The notes beneath the pieces are model-generated. The model was not told the DNA's origin and made no database searches. It saw only the letters and a list, made by a program, of their open reading frames with translations. A stretch of DNA of 64,000 nucleotides. Source: Herpetosiphon geysericola. GTDB taxonomy: Bacteria > Chloroflexota > Chloroflexia > Chloroflexales > Herpetosiphonaceae. The DNA lies in NCBI RefSeq assembly GCF_001306135.1, contig NZ_LGKP01000042.1:1-64000 (forward strand), written 5' to 3'. Shown piece by piece: positions 42,794 through 52,039 of this stretch. Both the position numbers and the translations under genes were made by a program. Every line of letters starts with the position of its first letter. Position 1 is the stretch's first letter.

Positions 42794-44134
42794 TCATGGA
42801 AGAGAAACAATGGCCCGATCCTCTAATGCAATAACTTCTACTTGACCATGGAATGTGGCAGGAAGACTACATCGTCCAATCACCTCCTTTTGTACCGTTA
42901 TCACGGCAGGAAATACCAGATTGTCGAGAATCAATGGGATAATGCCTGCGGACGAACGACACGCAAATGCGGTATCAATTAACTGCACTGGACCATCGGG
43001 AAGAATGAAAAGCTTCACGCTGATCTGGTCGTTGGTGCGTTGCGCAGAGTCAAACCGGACAGCAGCAGTTGGCCTCGGCGGTACAGCAAATGCAACGGTA
43101 CCGCGCACGTTTCCCGGTAGGATAAGTGTAAGTTCTACGGTATCCTGCTGCACATCAGAAATACTCAATGCTACCGTTTGTTTTGAGGATTCTTCAGTTG
43201 GCGCAATGGGGACTGTTTGATGACTTCCATCTGGAAATTGCACATCAAGATTCCAGGGTTTGGGAATAGTTTCACCTCCACTAGGAACGGTAATATCCAG
43301 CGCGAACGATAAGATCAGGGGCTTACCAGGAGTTTGTTCCCAGACAGGCGAGTGTACCTCGAAACGGCTATGTTCCATCTCCGTGACTGGAACAGGAATC
43401 GTTTCAGGAAGCGCACGAATAATGCGCCGCTTAGAATTAGCCGACATACCAACAATGGTAAGCGCCACCTGATTTTGCGCTGCATAGTTAATATCCGTTG
43501 TTGATGCCTCTATCTGTTCCACAACTTGATAGCGTACGATCGTTCCTTGCGCTTGCTGCACACGGATCTCGGTGCCGGGTGTGAGGGCATCCAACTCCGC
43601 TTCTAGTTCGCTCGCATCAACGCCCAACGTAATGTTGATTGTGGTTTTACCCCAAAGAGCGGCTCCCTTCACCTCGGCAGCTGTCACATCCGGCCAACCC
43701 GCTGCCGGATCGAAGGCCCGAACAACAAGGGTTTTGTTAGCAAACCCCAGCGACACTGGCGCAGTTGCTCCATCAGCAGCTGTTACAGGTTGCGATGGAA
43801 CACGTGGTCCGGCAATTGCAGCATCGCCAATACCAGAAAAGAGCAGCCCTAAAAGGAGAGCCATGATCACAATGAGACCTGCACCCAATAGCTTGCGCCC
43901 GTGACTCAGCGTTTTAGCAGAAGTGCCATTTCTCTCAATCATTGGCAGGTCATAGGATACCTCGCGATACTGCGGTCCTAGTGAAACGATCTTGCCATTG
44001 ACGGGGACGCTGCCTTCCCGCTCCCAAGCAACGTGCATAGCTCGCAATTTCGTGAGCCGATCAGCTACCCCAAGACCATTGAGAACCACATCAAGGTGCC
44101 GTTCAAATTCCGCGTGGATCGCGTGTTGATTCAT
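42794..44134 (-). CDS. Membrane-anchored protein with sortase-like, probably inactive domain
   Basis: 446 residues, GAGAGGA before the ATG. About 85 cytosolic residues and one membrane helix (LLGAGLIVIMALLLGLL, about 86-102) precede an extracellular part. Residues about 140-260 have the order of a class-type sortase: LDALTPGTEIRV, then RYQVVEQ, then LTIVGM and RRIIRALPE. The catalytic cysteine (normally TC) is replaced by GM and I see no conserved histidine, so it would be catalytically dead. The rest (about 270-446) is beta-rich. It could be a scaffold outside the membrane. Confidence 0.5.
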   Translation of the reverse strand: MNQHAIHAEFERHLDVVLNGLGVADRLTKLRAMHVAWEREGSVPVNGKIVSLGPQYREVSYDLPMIERNGTSAKTLSHGRKLLGAGLIVIMALLLGLLFSGIGDAAIAGPRVPSQPVTAADGATAPVSLGFANKTLVVRAFDPAAGWPDVTAAEVKGAALWGKTTINITLGVDASELEAELDALTPGTEIRVQQAQGTIVRYQVVEQIEASTTDINYAAQNQVALTIVGMSANSKRRIIRALPETIPVPVTEMEHSRFEVHSPVWEQTPGKPLILSFALDITVPSGGETIPKPWNLDVQFPDGSHQTVPIAPTEESSKQTVALSISDVQQDTVELTLILPGNVRGTVAFAVPPRPTAAVRFDSAQRTNDQISVKLFILPDGPVQLIDTAFACRSSAGIIPLILDNLVFPAVITVQKEVIGRCSLPATFHGQVEVIALEDRAIVSLP

Positions 44135-44149
44135 ACGTCGGTCCTCTCT

Positions 44150-46084
44150 TTATCGAAATGTCGGCGGAATATTAACCCGTCGCACAATTAATGAGTGGAT
44201 AAGTTGACTCCCCTGACCGCTGCCAAGATCAATCTCTGCTGTACGCCCAAGCAAAGGAGCATTAAGAATGACCTTGCCAGCACTGCGTGGCAATTGGACT
44301 ATCCAACGGCCTGCACTGTCGGTAATTCCAGCGGCAATCACATCGCCAGTCTGGGTCGTGATCGTTACTGGGGCATGGGTGATACTATCCCCACTCACGC
44401 AACGAGTAGTCGTATCACTGCCACTACAGATTTGTACGACCACATTAATCCGTTGACTGGGTTGGATTTGGATCTGCAATGCTGTTCCAGTGCTGTCACT
44501 GACGGGCGGAGCAACAGTGGAAGGGGTTGATGTCAGGGGATCGGTTAATACTGGAGCAAGTGTCGGCATAGAGGCAGGAAGCGTGTTGGGAGAATCCCAA
44601 GAGTCAACTTGGAGATGGGCGGCAAATACCCAGCCAATCAATGGAATCGTTGTCATTCGCACCGCCACCCAGCCATTTCGATAGCGACCGGTCATCTGAA
44701 GATTCGTGTTTGTCGACAGAATGGCTAGCCGGGAATACTGTGCACCTGGGCCACTGTAGATTGCAGTCATAGAAGCGGCAACATGCACGGTACCGGTTGG
44801 CATCTCAACATCAGGGATCTGCACGTTGCTCTCACATGTTTCAATGCCCGCCGTAATATCAGTACTCTCAACTTCTACCGGCGCATCAATGAGTGGATCA
44901 CAGTTCACTATGGTTGATGGCTTATCGTTGCCCGTTGTGATAGAGATGATAGGAACAGGAGTATTTGAAGCGGGTGCGTTTACGCTTGCTTCTTTTGGTA
45001 CGCCTACAGGAGCGGGAAGAGCCGGGGCTTCAATGGGTGTATGTGTAGGTGGTACCTCCACGACGTGGAGTGTAAGCACATAGGTTTTGCCACGAGGATC
45101 GGGAAGTGGGACATTTCTGTTTTGAGCAATTCGGGCGAATACGGTTCCGTCACTGATGGGACACCACTGGACATTGCTTGCGGGATTGATAGCTGTCCTA
45201 TCATCATTCCCAGCCAATATAGTATTCTCAGCCGTCACGATCTCAATATTTGTATCGAGATCGGGATGAAGCTCCTGAGTCTCCAGTTGGTAGCAACGAT
45301 TAGCTTTGCCAAACCACTGCACATAGTCCACGTCTCCAGTGAGCACCGTGCTTGGGGCTACAAAATTGAGGCCTGTAATGACCACTCCAGGTGCAATCAG
45401 TGTTGCGTGGAAGGGATCATAGTTATTCTCAAATCGATCGACGAGAGCCGGGTCAAAAGAGACAGAAACCGGTGCATCTGATGGAACCACAGGTTTCTCT
45501 ATGACTGGTGTGGTGTCTGTTCCACCATTAATTGTTGCTATGGTTGTTGGCAACGAGCCTACCGTAGACTGAACAGTGGTCACTACGATAGAACTCGTTG
45601 CCGTAGGCTGGATCGAGGATGTAGCGGTTGCCAGTGTTCCAATCACGAAGGATGTATCCTTCGCTACGACGGTTGTGCCGCTGATTGTACCTGTGGCTGT
45701 CGCTGTCAACTCCAAACCTGAGGCGACTGTATTATCCACAGTCAAGAGAGCTGTAAGTTGCTGAGGGATGCCGTTTTGCATACTTACAGCGCTACAAGAT
45801 ACGGTTTGACCTGATGATACACAGGTATTTCCTCCTAGTGATTCGATTGATTGAAGAATCAAGCCATCTGAAAGGGTAAGATCGAATGTCAATGCTCCTG
45901 GAACATTGGTTCTAATCCCAACAACACCCTTTAGCGTTTGCCCAGGTCGAACATGAGTTTCCGTTAGTGTTATGCTAACTGTTATTAAACTTTGACGTGC
46001 CCCCCCAACAGTAGGAAGAACGAAGGCCCAGATTGGGATTAGTATTACCAAGAATATGAGGATTCCTATAACCCGTTGCTTCAT
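44150..46084 (-). CDS. Exported multi-domain protein with SH3 module
   Basis: 644 residues, AAAGGAGAA before the ATG. An N-terminal signal or anchor helix (IGILIFLVILIPIWAFVL) is followed by a DUF11-like beta domain (about 35-150), a Thr/Ser-rich linker, a pre-peptidase-like beta sandwich (DVDYVQWFGKANRCYQLET, about 245-345), a Pro-rich linker, a bacterial SH3 domain (IYSGPGAQYSRLA and GWVAVRM, about 430-500), and a C-terminal carboxypeptidase-regulatory-like domain (about 565-630). All are extracellular scaffolds, probably attached to the secretion apparatus or wall. Leader RNA copy 3 precedes it. Confidence 0.65.
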   Translation of the reverse strand: MKQRVIGILIFLVILIPIWAFVLPTVGGARQSLITVSITLTETHVRPGQTLKGVVGIRTNVPGALTFDLTLSDGLILQSIESLGGNTCVSSGQTVSCSAVSMQNGIPQQLTALLTVDNTVASGLELTATATGTISGTTVVAKDTSFVIGTLATATSSIQPTATSSIVVTTVQSTVGSLPTTIATINGGTDTTPVIEKPVVPSDAPVSVSFDPALVDRFENNYDPFHATLIAPGVVITGLNFVAPSTVLTGDVDYVQWFGKANRCYQLETQELHPDLDTNIEIVTAENTILAGNDDRTAINPASNVQWCPISDGTVFARIAQNRNVPLPDPRGKTYVLTLHVVEVPPTHTPIEAPALPAPVGVPKEASVNAPASNTPVPIISITTGNDKPSTIVNCDPLIDAPVEVESTDITAGIETCESNVQIPDVEMPTGTVHVAASMTAIYSGPGAQYSRLAILSTNTNLQMTGRYRNGWVAVRMTTIPLIGWVFAAHLQVDSWDSPNTLPASMPTLAPVLTDPLTSTPSTVAPPVSDSTGTALQIQIQPSQRINVVVQICSGSDTTTRCVSGDSITHAPVTITTQTGDVIAAGITDSAGRWIVQLPRSAGKVILNAPLLGRTAEIDLGSGQGSQLIHSLIVRRVNIPPTFR

Positions 46085-46167
46085 GGGTTCTCCTTTATGG
46101 CGTGATAGCCACTATGCACAGAGCACTCAGATTTGGATACGTTACATGGGTATGCCGCCTTCATAAT

Positions 46168-46263
46168 CAACAAAAACGGGCTTGCACACTCTGCTCACGA
46201 TGAGCGGAGAACACAAGCCCGTCCAAAGACAGCTTTCTGAGCGCTTGACCCCGCTCCGGGTTT
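46168..46263 (-). promoter_or_regulatory. Pseudoknot-attenuator leader RNA, copy 3 of 5
   Basis: Pseudoknot at 46239-46261: stem 1 ACCC/GGGT, linker CAAG, stem 2 GAGCG/CGCTC. Then TCAGAAAGCTGTC, an antiterminator (AAGCT-GTC, TTTG loop, GAC-G-GGCTT), and a terminator whose GACGGGCTTG pairs with CAAGCCCGTT before a T-run. These 96 bases are identical to copy 5 (60885-60980). The gene at 44150-46084 starts about 85 bases after the terminator. Confidence 0.8.
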
Positions 46264-46350
46264 CGATTACTGACTATGGTTAGCATAGCAGATTGAATAT
46301 CGAGCGTAACCCAAATAGCATCAAAGATCCGATGAACATCCGATGGATTT
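46264..46350 (-). promoter_or_regulatory. Promoter region of leader copy 3, duplicated at copy 5
   Basis: Contains on the minus strand TGCTATGCT (extended -10; hexamer at 46282-46287) and, upstream, two tandem 11-bp repeats CATCGGATGTT and CATCGGATCTT (46324-46345) that would sit on one face of the helix. The same elements recur at 60981-61068. The -35 is weak (GTTACG), as is common for an extended -10 or an activator-dependent promoter. The repeats are candidates for a regulator binding site. Confidence 0.5.
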
Positions 46351-46364
46351 ACTTCCTTAATTGC

Positions 46365-49300
46365 CTATGATTCCTGCGTTCGTTTTTTTGGTGGCCGCTG
46401 CTTACTCGGGGAAGATCCATGTCCTGATGGCTGAGGATCTTTTGGAACCGACTGCCTTTGGCGTCGCTCAACGGTCCGCTCCATCTGGGGGGTCACCGTA
46501 ACCTGATGTGGTACTCGAATCATATCATCTTCACGCCGGCGTTCGACACGCTGCTGCGGCCGGGTAACCTCACGTCGAACAGGAGGCCGCTTGACATTGC
46601 TGATTGCATCAAACGCATCATTAACATGATCGATACCTTCATCGACATGTATCGAGGTGTTGTTGAACACAACGCCTGCTCCATCCGCTCCATCAGCGAC
46701 TGCTGTTTCAAAGACAACACCAACCTGATCAACGCCATGATCAACCTGTGCCATAACCGCACCTGCCTGGGTGTCAACCGCTGCCATGGCGCGGTCAATC
46801 GGCGCATTGATACGTTCAGTGAGATTTCCAACCCAATCTATGTTTTCCTCCTGCTCCAGCATTAACGATGCTGTAAGGTCAGTTACGTTGCTCTCCTGTT
46901 CTGCAGAAACAGAAGAGTCTGGTTCCAAGTGGAAATCTGATGTAGGAGAAAGTGATTCTCGATCTGCATCACTTTCGTTGCGCACAGTTGATGATGTAAT
47001 ATTAAGGTTTTCATTATCGAACGAGGGGCCAGCACTATCCATAAGTGGGATTGTCCATTGATCAGCAGATGGAAAGTCCTTAAGAATAGCAACACCCTGT
47101 GCACGAATAGTGGGAGCAAGAGATTTGGCAGTCGTCTCAGCCACCGAACCGTGCTGGACTCGATCACGGACCATCTGCGCAGCATCAGTTGGTGGAATGT
47201 CATGCGACTTGGCCCAGTCTAGGTACTGCCCAACATGAGTAGCCTGGTTTCGGAATTGGCGAGCATCAACACCGCTCACCGTCGAGAGCGTTTGGAGATC
47301 TCCTCCTGCAGTGATTGTTGTTCCAACTGAATCGGCTATGGTGTCTATTGTCAGTGGAGCACGTGCGGCGAGGGCGACCTGGGATACAATATGCCGATCA
47401 ACAGCAGCTTGGGGGGTGTTTACTGCCAGTTCAGGGCTGGCAGTCATAATCGCTTGGCTCACGCTCGCTGGAATGCGCCCCTGCGCAACATTGTAGGCCG
47501 TTTGTGAATAGAGTGTGCCATTTGCTGCAATCGCTGCATAGGCTTGGTGCGCAGCATCAACCGCCCGCGTCACAGGCTGGATACCATAGCGTTCTCCCAT
47601 CGCGGCAATCTGCTCAGCTTGCGCACCTATAATAGGGTACAGTCGCGCACTATCAATAGTCCCCTCAAGCGTTACCGACTGTCGCAGCGCCATACCAGGA
47701 CTCATTGCTGCGGGAACAATGTCATCAGTAACAAGGCTTGGAGGAGATTCTGTCTGAGTTGAAAGACCAGGAATATCAACCAATGCCGTCATCTCATTAA
47801 CCAGACGCGCATTGCTCGCAGTCATGCCTTGTACCAACTGCCGAACCTGGCCAGCTTGAACGGGAGTGAGTTCACCAATATGCTGTGCCTCAGGCGCAAT
47901 ACCATGCTCATGCGCAAGACCAATCATTCCAGCCTCGGTGAGGCCTACTGCGTGACCAGCGATTAATGCTCCACGTTGCGCTATAGACAGTGGCCGAGCC
48001 TGCTCAGGTGCATCTGGCATCATATGTCCAGCACCCCAACCTTTTGTGCCTTGCAATGGTCGCCAGATCTGGAGGTGGGTAGAATCGTGCTGACGAACAG
48101 CAAATCCTTGTTGTACGAGGTTACCAGCCTCCGCTGTTCCCCCAGTAACAATCCTTGCGGGATCTTGTGGGCCTGGTTTTGCCGTCGATGAGTCAAAGGA
48201 CAGTCGACCGTATACCGTTTGACCTGTCTCAACAGCACTGGTGAAGGCCTGTCTCTTAACAACTGCAGTCGTATCGTGCGTTGCTCTCGCTTTCTGTGCA
48301 GCCTCCATATCGGCACTGACTAAGTTGTAGAGACCAAAGCCTGAGCTAGCCCCATGGAGGGCTCCTGAGAGTGCGGAATTACCAGCCATAACTGGATGCG
48401 TGGTAGCAACCTTCATGCCAATTTGTGCGCCCCCAGCAAGATCGATGTCATCAAAACCCATGGCTTTCTGTCGGTCTTCGATGTCTTTCTCTGCTGGAAT
48501 ATCCTCTAACTCAGCCCTACCACCACGCACAGCCATTTTTGATAGGGGCACAACCGTGGATCGAATGCGATACCAGCTAAGTTTATACAGCCTCACATGA
48601 AGATAGAGATAGAAGAGGCAGAATACCAGCGACAGCGGATATTTTGTTGCAATCCCAAGTGCCTCGGGAACACCAAATAAGAGGACTGTCAGCATACGAG
48701 AGGCGACGGTCACACCAATACTCCAGGCACAGAGCCAGACCCATCCCTTGAAGATGCCACCTACAAAAATTCCATTGGTTCCAAAGAGGCCAAGCGGGGC
48801 AAAACACGCAAACATGACATAGAGGGCAAGCGTGCCCAACGTAAAGAGGAATCCGATGAGGGCTACCATAAAGGCGCTCGCTGATGCGATGAAGCCAACG
48901 AATGCCTGATACGTACCAACTCGACCGAGGGTTAGTGCCTCGGCCCGTTTTTGCGCTCCATTGGGGTCAGTGGAGAAATCGCTCTGATACCATGGAAGGC
49001 TGCCATCACCTCCACCGAAGAACAACGAGCGAAACGCTGGCGGCAGCCCCTCAATCGAGACAGGACCATTTGCTGTCTCAATGCTGAATGCTTCCGAACC
49101 ATTATAGACATCCGCAGCCGTTGCATGCCATGTCGCCATGGCAATATCCGTCACATCATACGATCCGTCACTATTGCGATCGCGAAGTGGTGCGACAATT
49201 CGAGCCTGTGCAGCATGGAAGGCATCACTCTCGTCGAGCGGACGATACACTGCTCCATCGGCTCTTATTGTCATAGCACTCACAGGGATCTGTGGTAGAG

Positions 49301-49712
49301 GAACCGCCGAGAGAATAAACCCTGGAGCCTTCCGCCGTGCCTCATCAAGTAATCCAAACACCGGGCCACCTGCAACCACCAAAATATAGAGGATGGCCAT
49401 CCAGCGCAAAAATCCACCAGGACGAACCCACTGAACACGGGCACCAACACCGTTGGCAAATAAGCCTAGGATAAGAAAAAAGAATGCAATAATGGTGACC
49501 TGAACATAGAGCTGTGTTGAAATGAATTTCAGTATTCCAGGTAGCCAAAAATCTTGAGCAAACGTGGCAATACCGCTAGAGATCCACTCTATCAAACCTG
49601 AACCCATCAGCATCATACGTGAGATCATCCATAAATTATCAACGCCGATGAATTGCAGCACATCCAGTAACAACCGCTTCATCTGAGCATCAAGCAACTG
49701 ATCGTTGTTCAT
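46365..49712 (-). CDS. VirB6/TrbL-like polytopic membrane protein
   Basis: 1115 residues from MNNDQLLD, with GAGGGA 5 bases upstream; the ATG overlaps the stop of the 49709 gene by 4 bases. The first 380 residues contain about seven hydrophobic helices (such as VTIIAFFFLILGLF, FLRWMAILYILVVAG, FMVALIGFLFTLGTLALYV), in the pattern of VirB6/TrbL channel proteins. The remaining 700 residues are a long soluble tail with Gln/Ala-rich and coiled-coil-prone stretches and a basic end (RRREDDMIRVPH, KQRPPKKR). A long tail is known in extended VirB6 proteins. Probably forms the inner-membrane conduit. Confidence 0.75.
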   Translation of the reverse strand: MNNDQLLDAQMKRLLLDVLQFIGVDNLWMISRMMLMGSGLIEWISSGIATFAQDFWLPGILKFISTQLYVQVTIIAFFFLILGLFANGVGARVQWVRPGGFLRWMAILYILVVAGGPVFGLLDEARRKAPGFILSAVPLPQIPVSAMTIRADGAVYRPLDESDAFHAAQARIVAPLRDRNSDGSYDVTDIAMATWHATAADVYNGSEAFSIETANGPVSIEGLPPAFRSLFFGGGDGSLPWYQSDFSTDPNGAQKRAEALTLGRVGTYQAFVGFIASASAFMVALIGFLFTLGTLALYVMFACFAPLGLFGTNGIFVGGIFKGWVWLCAWSIGVTVASRMLTVLLFGVPEALGIATKYPLSLVFCLFYLYLHVRLYKLSWYRIRSTVVPLSKMAVRGGRAELEDIPAEKDIEDRQKAMGFDDIDLAGGAQIGMKVATTHPVMAGNSALSGALHGASSGFGLYNLVSADMEAAQKARATHDTTAVVKRQAFTSAVETGQTVYGRLSFDSSTAKPGPQDPARIVTGGTAEAGNLVQQGFAVRQHDSTHLQIWRPLQGTKGWGAGHMMPDAPEQARPLSIAQRGALIAGHAVGLTEAGMIGLAHEHGIAPEAQHIGELTPVQAGQVRQLVQGMTASNARLVNEMTALVDIPGLSTQTESPPSLVTDDIVPAAMSPGMALRQSVTLEGTIDSARLYPIIGAQAEQIAAMGERYGIQPVTRAVDAAHQAYAAIAANGTLYSQTAYNVAQGRIPASVSQAIMTASPELAVNTPQAAVDRHIVSQVALAARAPLTIDTIADSVGTTITAGGDLQTLSTVSGVDARQFRNQATHVGQYLDWAKSHDIPPTDAAQMVRDRVQHGSVAETTAKSLAPTIRAQGVAILKDFPSADQWTIPLMDSAGPSFDNENLNITSSTVRNESDADRESLSPTSDFHLEPDSSVSAEQESNVTDLTASLMLEQEENIDWVGNLTERINAPIDRAMAAVDTQAGAVMAQVDHGVDQVGVVFETAVADGADGAGVVFNNTSIHVDEGIDHVNDAFDAISNVKRPPVRREVTRPQQRVERRREDDMIRVPHQVTVTPQMERTVERRQRQSVPKDPQPSGHGSSPSKQRPPKKRTQES

Positions 49713-51301
49713 CGTGTCCCTCGATTCTGCTCGGCCATCCATGCTTCGGTCAGGTTTGCTACACGAATAACTGCATAGGATGGCTCACTCGACGAGCGAA
49801 AATCGGCATCAGTAGCATTGTGTCGATCGCGAGGGAAATACCATCCTTCCCACCCAGCAAGGGCAATAGCTCCGCGCTGAACGATAAATGGACGTATTTG
49901 ATCGGTATGGGTTGCGCTTAGGGTAATTGGCATCCATGGATGTTCTACGATATCTGGTGTCCATGCCTCATCTCCTGCCAACACCTGATCACGAGCAGCG
50001 CTGAGAACGACGATGCGACGCACCCGTGCGGCACGGTCAAATCGCACGACCACCATAAATAGATGTTGGGTATGCGAATCCCACAGCAGATGGGCATTTT
50101 CGACCGATATTCCGTTCGTTGGTGAATCAAGAATCCCAGTGAAGGCGCTAGTAACCGTCCAACTCATCCCACCATCGTCCGAACGTCCAATCCAGAGACC
50201 TGCTTGTCCATATGTGTGGTGGGTGATGAATAAGGTTCCATCAGCTGCAATCAGGCGGGGAGTATAGGCTGTCACGCTGGTAACAGTTATGATGTCCCAA
50301 TGTGTTCCTTCGGTCGATCGTCCTACCATAAATCCACCATCCCTGCTGGCCACGACAACCAGCGCTGGGAGTGATTCTTGTTCTAAGTCCGTTGTATCAC
50401 GCATCCAAACCGTGTGATAATTTCCACCACGCACCGATGGAAAAGGGGAAAGGATCTGCCATTGACCACTCGGTTGCTCGACGGCTATCTGTGTCTGCAT
50501 CAATTCATTGCCATGGTTAATACTGGCAACCAAAACCGCACGGCCGTCCGGAGTCCAAGAAACATCAGCTTGGTAGGCATTGGAACTAAAAGGACTCTGG
50601 ATAGGATCACCCCAAGTTTTTCCACCGTCCCTGCTTTGCCAGATCAGAAGTACAAGTCCCGATCTCATTTCTGGCGGCGTTGTTCCAGCGGTAACGATAA
50701 TACGATCACTGCGCACACCAATTCCATTGGTCGCATAGCCTTTCTTTGCTGTCCACAGGCGCCGCTCGTAGCGATCACCAGCGGGTGTGGTGCCTGTTAC
50801 AATGACACCACCTTCATCTTTTTCATCCATCCACTCGATGGACGTTTGATAGACAAAGTGCGGATGCATCCGTTCGTCGAGCGCCCCCACCATGCCCCGA
50901 ATAGCCCCTGCCTCTGCGCTTAGCCGACGGGTTCCATCGGTGAGCCAGCGTCCAGCACTGGAATTGCTTGCGTGTGTCGGCACGATTTGTACAGGATTTA
51001 TAGGGATCGTTGGTGAAGGGATTCCAGCAGCACCACATCCAACAAGCAGCACAATCAGCATTCCACCGATAAGTGCACGGGTAACCGAAAACCAGAGTCG
51101 AATCCATAGGAGCGCGACGAGGATCGTCCACATACGCATGAGGACAATTTGTGCTGCTGTACGAAGCCATGGTGATAGCGAAGACAGAAGCTGCCGGCTA
51201 TAGCTGAGATTGAGAAAGAACACACCTGATCGAAAAAGCGTCTTTCGAGGATGGGTCATCGACCCACCAGAGCGCTGATGCTGAGTAGCAAAAACACGCA
51301 T
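49709..51301 (-). CDS. Membrane-anchored BNR/Asp-box beta-propeller protein
   Basis: 530 residues; GAGGTG lies 5 bases before the ATG, which overlaps the upstream stop (TAATG). The first 95 residues contain a hydrophobic stretch ending in a lipobox-like LVGCGA. The rest has Asp-box motifs SRDGGKTW, SDDGGMSW and the weaker ASRDGGFMV, typical of BNR/sialidase-type propellers. The catalytic arginine triad of sialidases is not evident, so it is more likely a binding or structural surface protein than an enzyme. It is translationally coupled to both neighbours. Confidence 0.68.
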   Translation of the reverse strand: MRVFATQHQRSGGSMTHPRKTLFRSGVFFLNLSYSRQLLSSLSPWLRTAAQIVLMRMWTILVALLWIRLWFSVTRALIGGMLIVLLVGCGAAGIPSPTIPINPVQIVPTHASNSSAGRWLTDGTRRLSAEAGAIRGMVGALDERMHPHFVYQTSIEWMDEKDEGGVIVTGTTPAGDRYERRLWTAKKGYATNGIGVRSDRIIVTAGTTPPEMRSGLVLLIWQSRDGGKTWGDPIQSPFSSNAYQADVSWTPDGRAVLVASINHGNELMQTQIAVEQPSGQWQILSPFPSVRGGNYHTVWMRDTTDLEQESLPALVVVASRDGGFMVGRSTEGTHWDIITVTSVTAYTPRLIAADGTLFITHHTYGQAGLWIGRSDDGGMSWTVTSAFTGILDSPTNGISVENAHLLWDSHTQHLFMVVVRFDRAARVRRIVVLSAARDQVLAGDEAWTPDIVEHPWMPITLSATHTDQIRPFIVQRGAIALAGWEGWYFPRDRHNATDADFRSSSEPSYAVIRVANLTEAWMAEQNRGTR

Positions 51302-52029
51302 TATTTCACCTCACTGGTATGTGGCCGGTGCCTGGATGTGGTACGCAGCCGTTGTGGTCGGACGACGAACCAATATCCAGCGCCAACACCAATACCAAGT
51401 AAAATCAAGATCCACCTAATTAGTGGATTGCTCATATTGGCACTCGGTTGAGCCGCAACTGGCTGGATTGCACGTGGTGTTACCGTTCGAACAGGGGCAG
51501 CTGTTGCCGTCAGATAGACCAAGGTTGGCAAGGAACTCACTCCAGATAAATCGGCCTGGTTGAGCGGTGGAATTGGGGCCATAGGAGGTTCAGTAAGCGG
51601 GACTGCGCGCTGACTGCCGGTCTCCCGGATCTCAACTGCCGGCGCAGCGACCATCACGATGCCGACGTCATCCACTATCAGGGTAACAGTTGATACCCCA
51701 GCAGTAGCAAATACGGGCATACCACCCCGCGCCGCGTAGAAGGCATCAAGCTGGAGCGGAAATCCATCGGGCGTTCGGCCTTCCACAAGGAGTGTATAGC
51801 CCTGAGCTGCAACGGCAAATACCGTTTCACCGTTGGCATCCGTTGTTCCCTCTAGGGTGATTGCCCCCTGTATAAGCGATATGGTAGCCCCACGAAGCGG
51901 TGTGGCATCGTCACTCATCTGAACCTCGACAGTGACCGTCGCAGCCTCCTGAGCCGCCACCATGGAGGCACTAGATAACCGCATTACCATAGCAAGAATT
52001 ATCAAAAAGAACCATCCAATACGACGCAT
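51301..52029 (-). CDS. Exported carboxypeptidase-regulatory-like protein with C-terminal anchor
   Basis: 242 residues starting at MRRIGWFF, where AGGAGAGG precedes the ATG. An N-terminal signal peptide (FFLIILAMVMRLSSAS, cleavage after about residue 25) is followed by a beta-sandwich (about 30-125) with the ITLEGTTDANGETVFAV pattern typical of carboxypeptidase-regulatory-like domains. A linker follows, and a C-terminal membrane helix (WILILLGIGVGAGYWFVV, about 205-222) ends in a basic tail, so the protein sits at the outer face of the membrane. It lies 10 bases downstream of the NlpC/P60 gene. Confidence 0.7.
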   Translation of the reverse strand: MRRIGWFFLIILAMVMRLSSASMVAAQEAATVTVEVQMSDDATPLRGATISLIQGAITLEGTTDANGETVFAVAAQGYTLLVEGRTPDGFPLQLDAFYAARGGMPVFATAGVSTVTLIVDDVGIVMVAAPAVEIRETGSQRAVPLTEPPMAPIPPLNQADLSGVSSLPTLVYLTATAAPVRTVTPRAIQPVAAQPSANMSNPLIRWILILLGIGVGAGYWFVVRPQRLRTTSRHRPHTSEVK

Positions 52030-52039
52030 AGTTCCTCTC

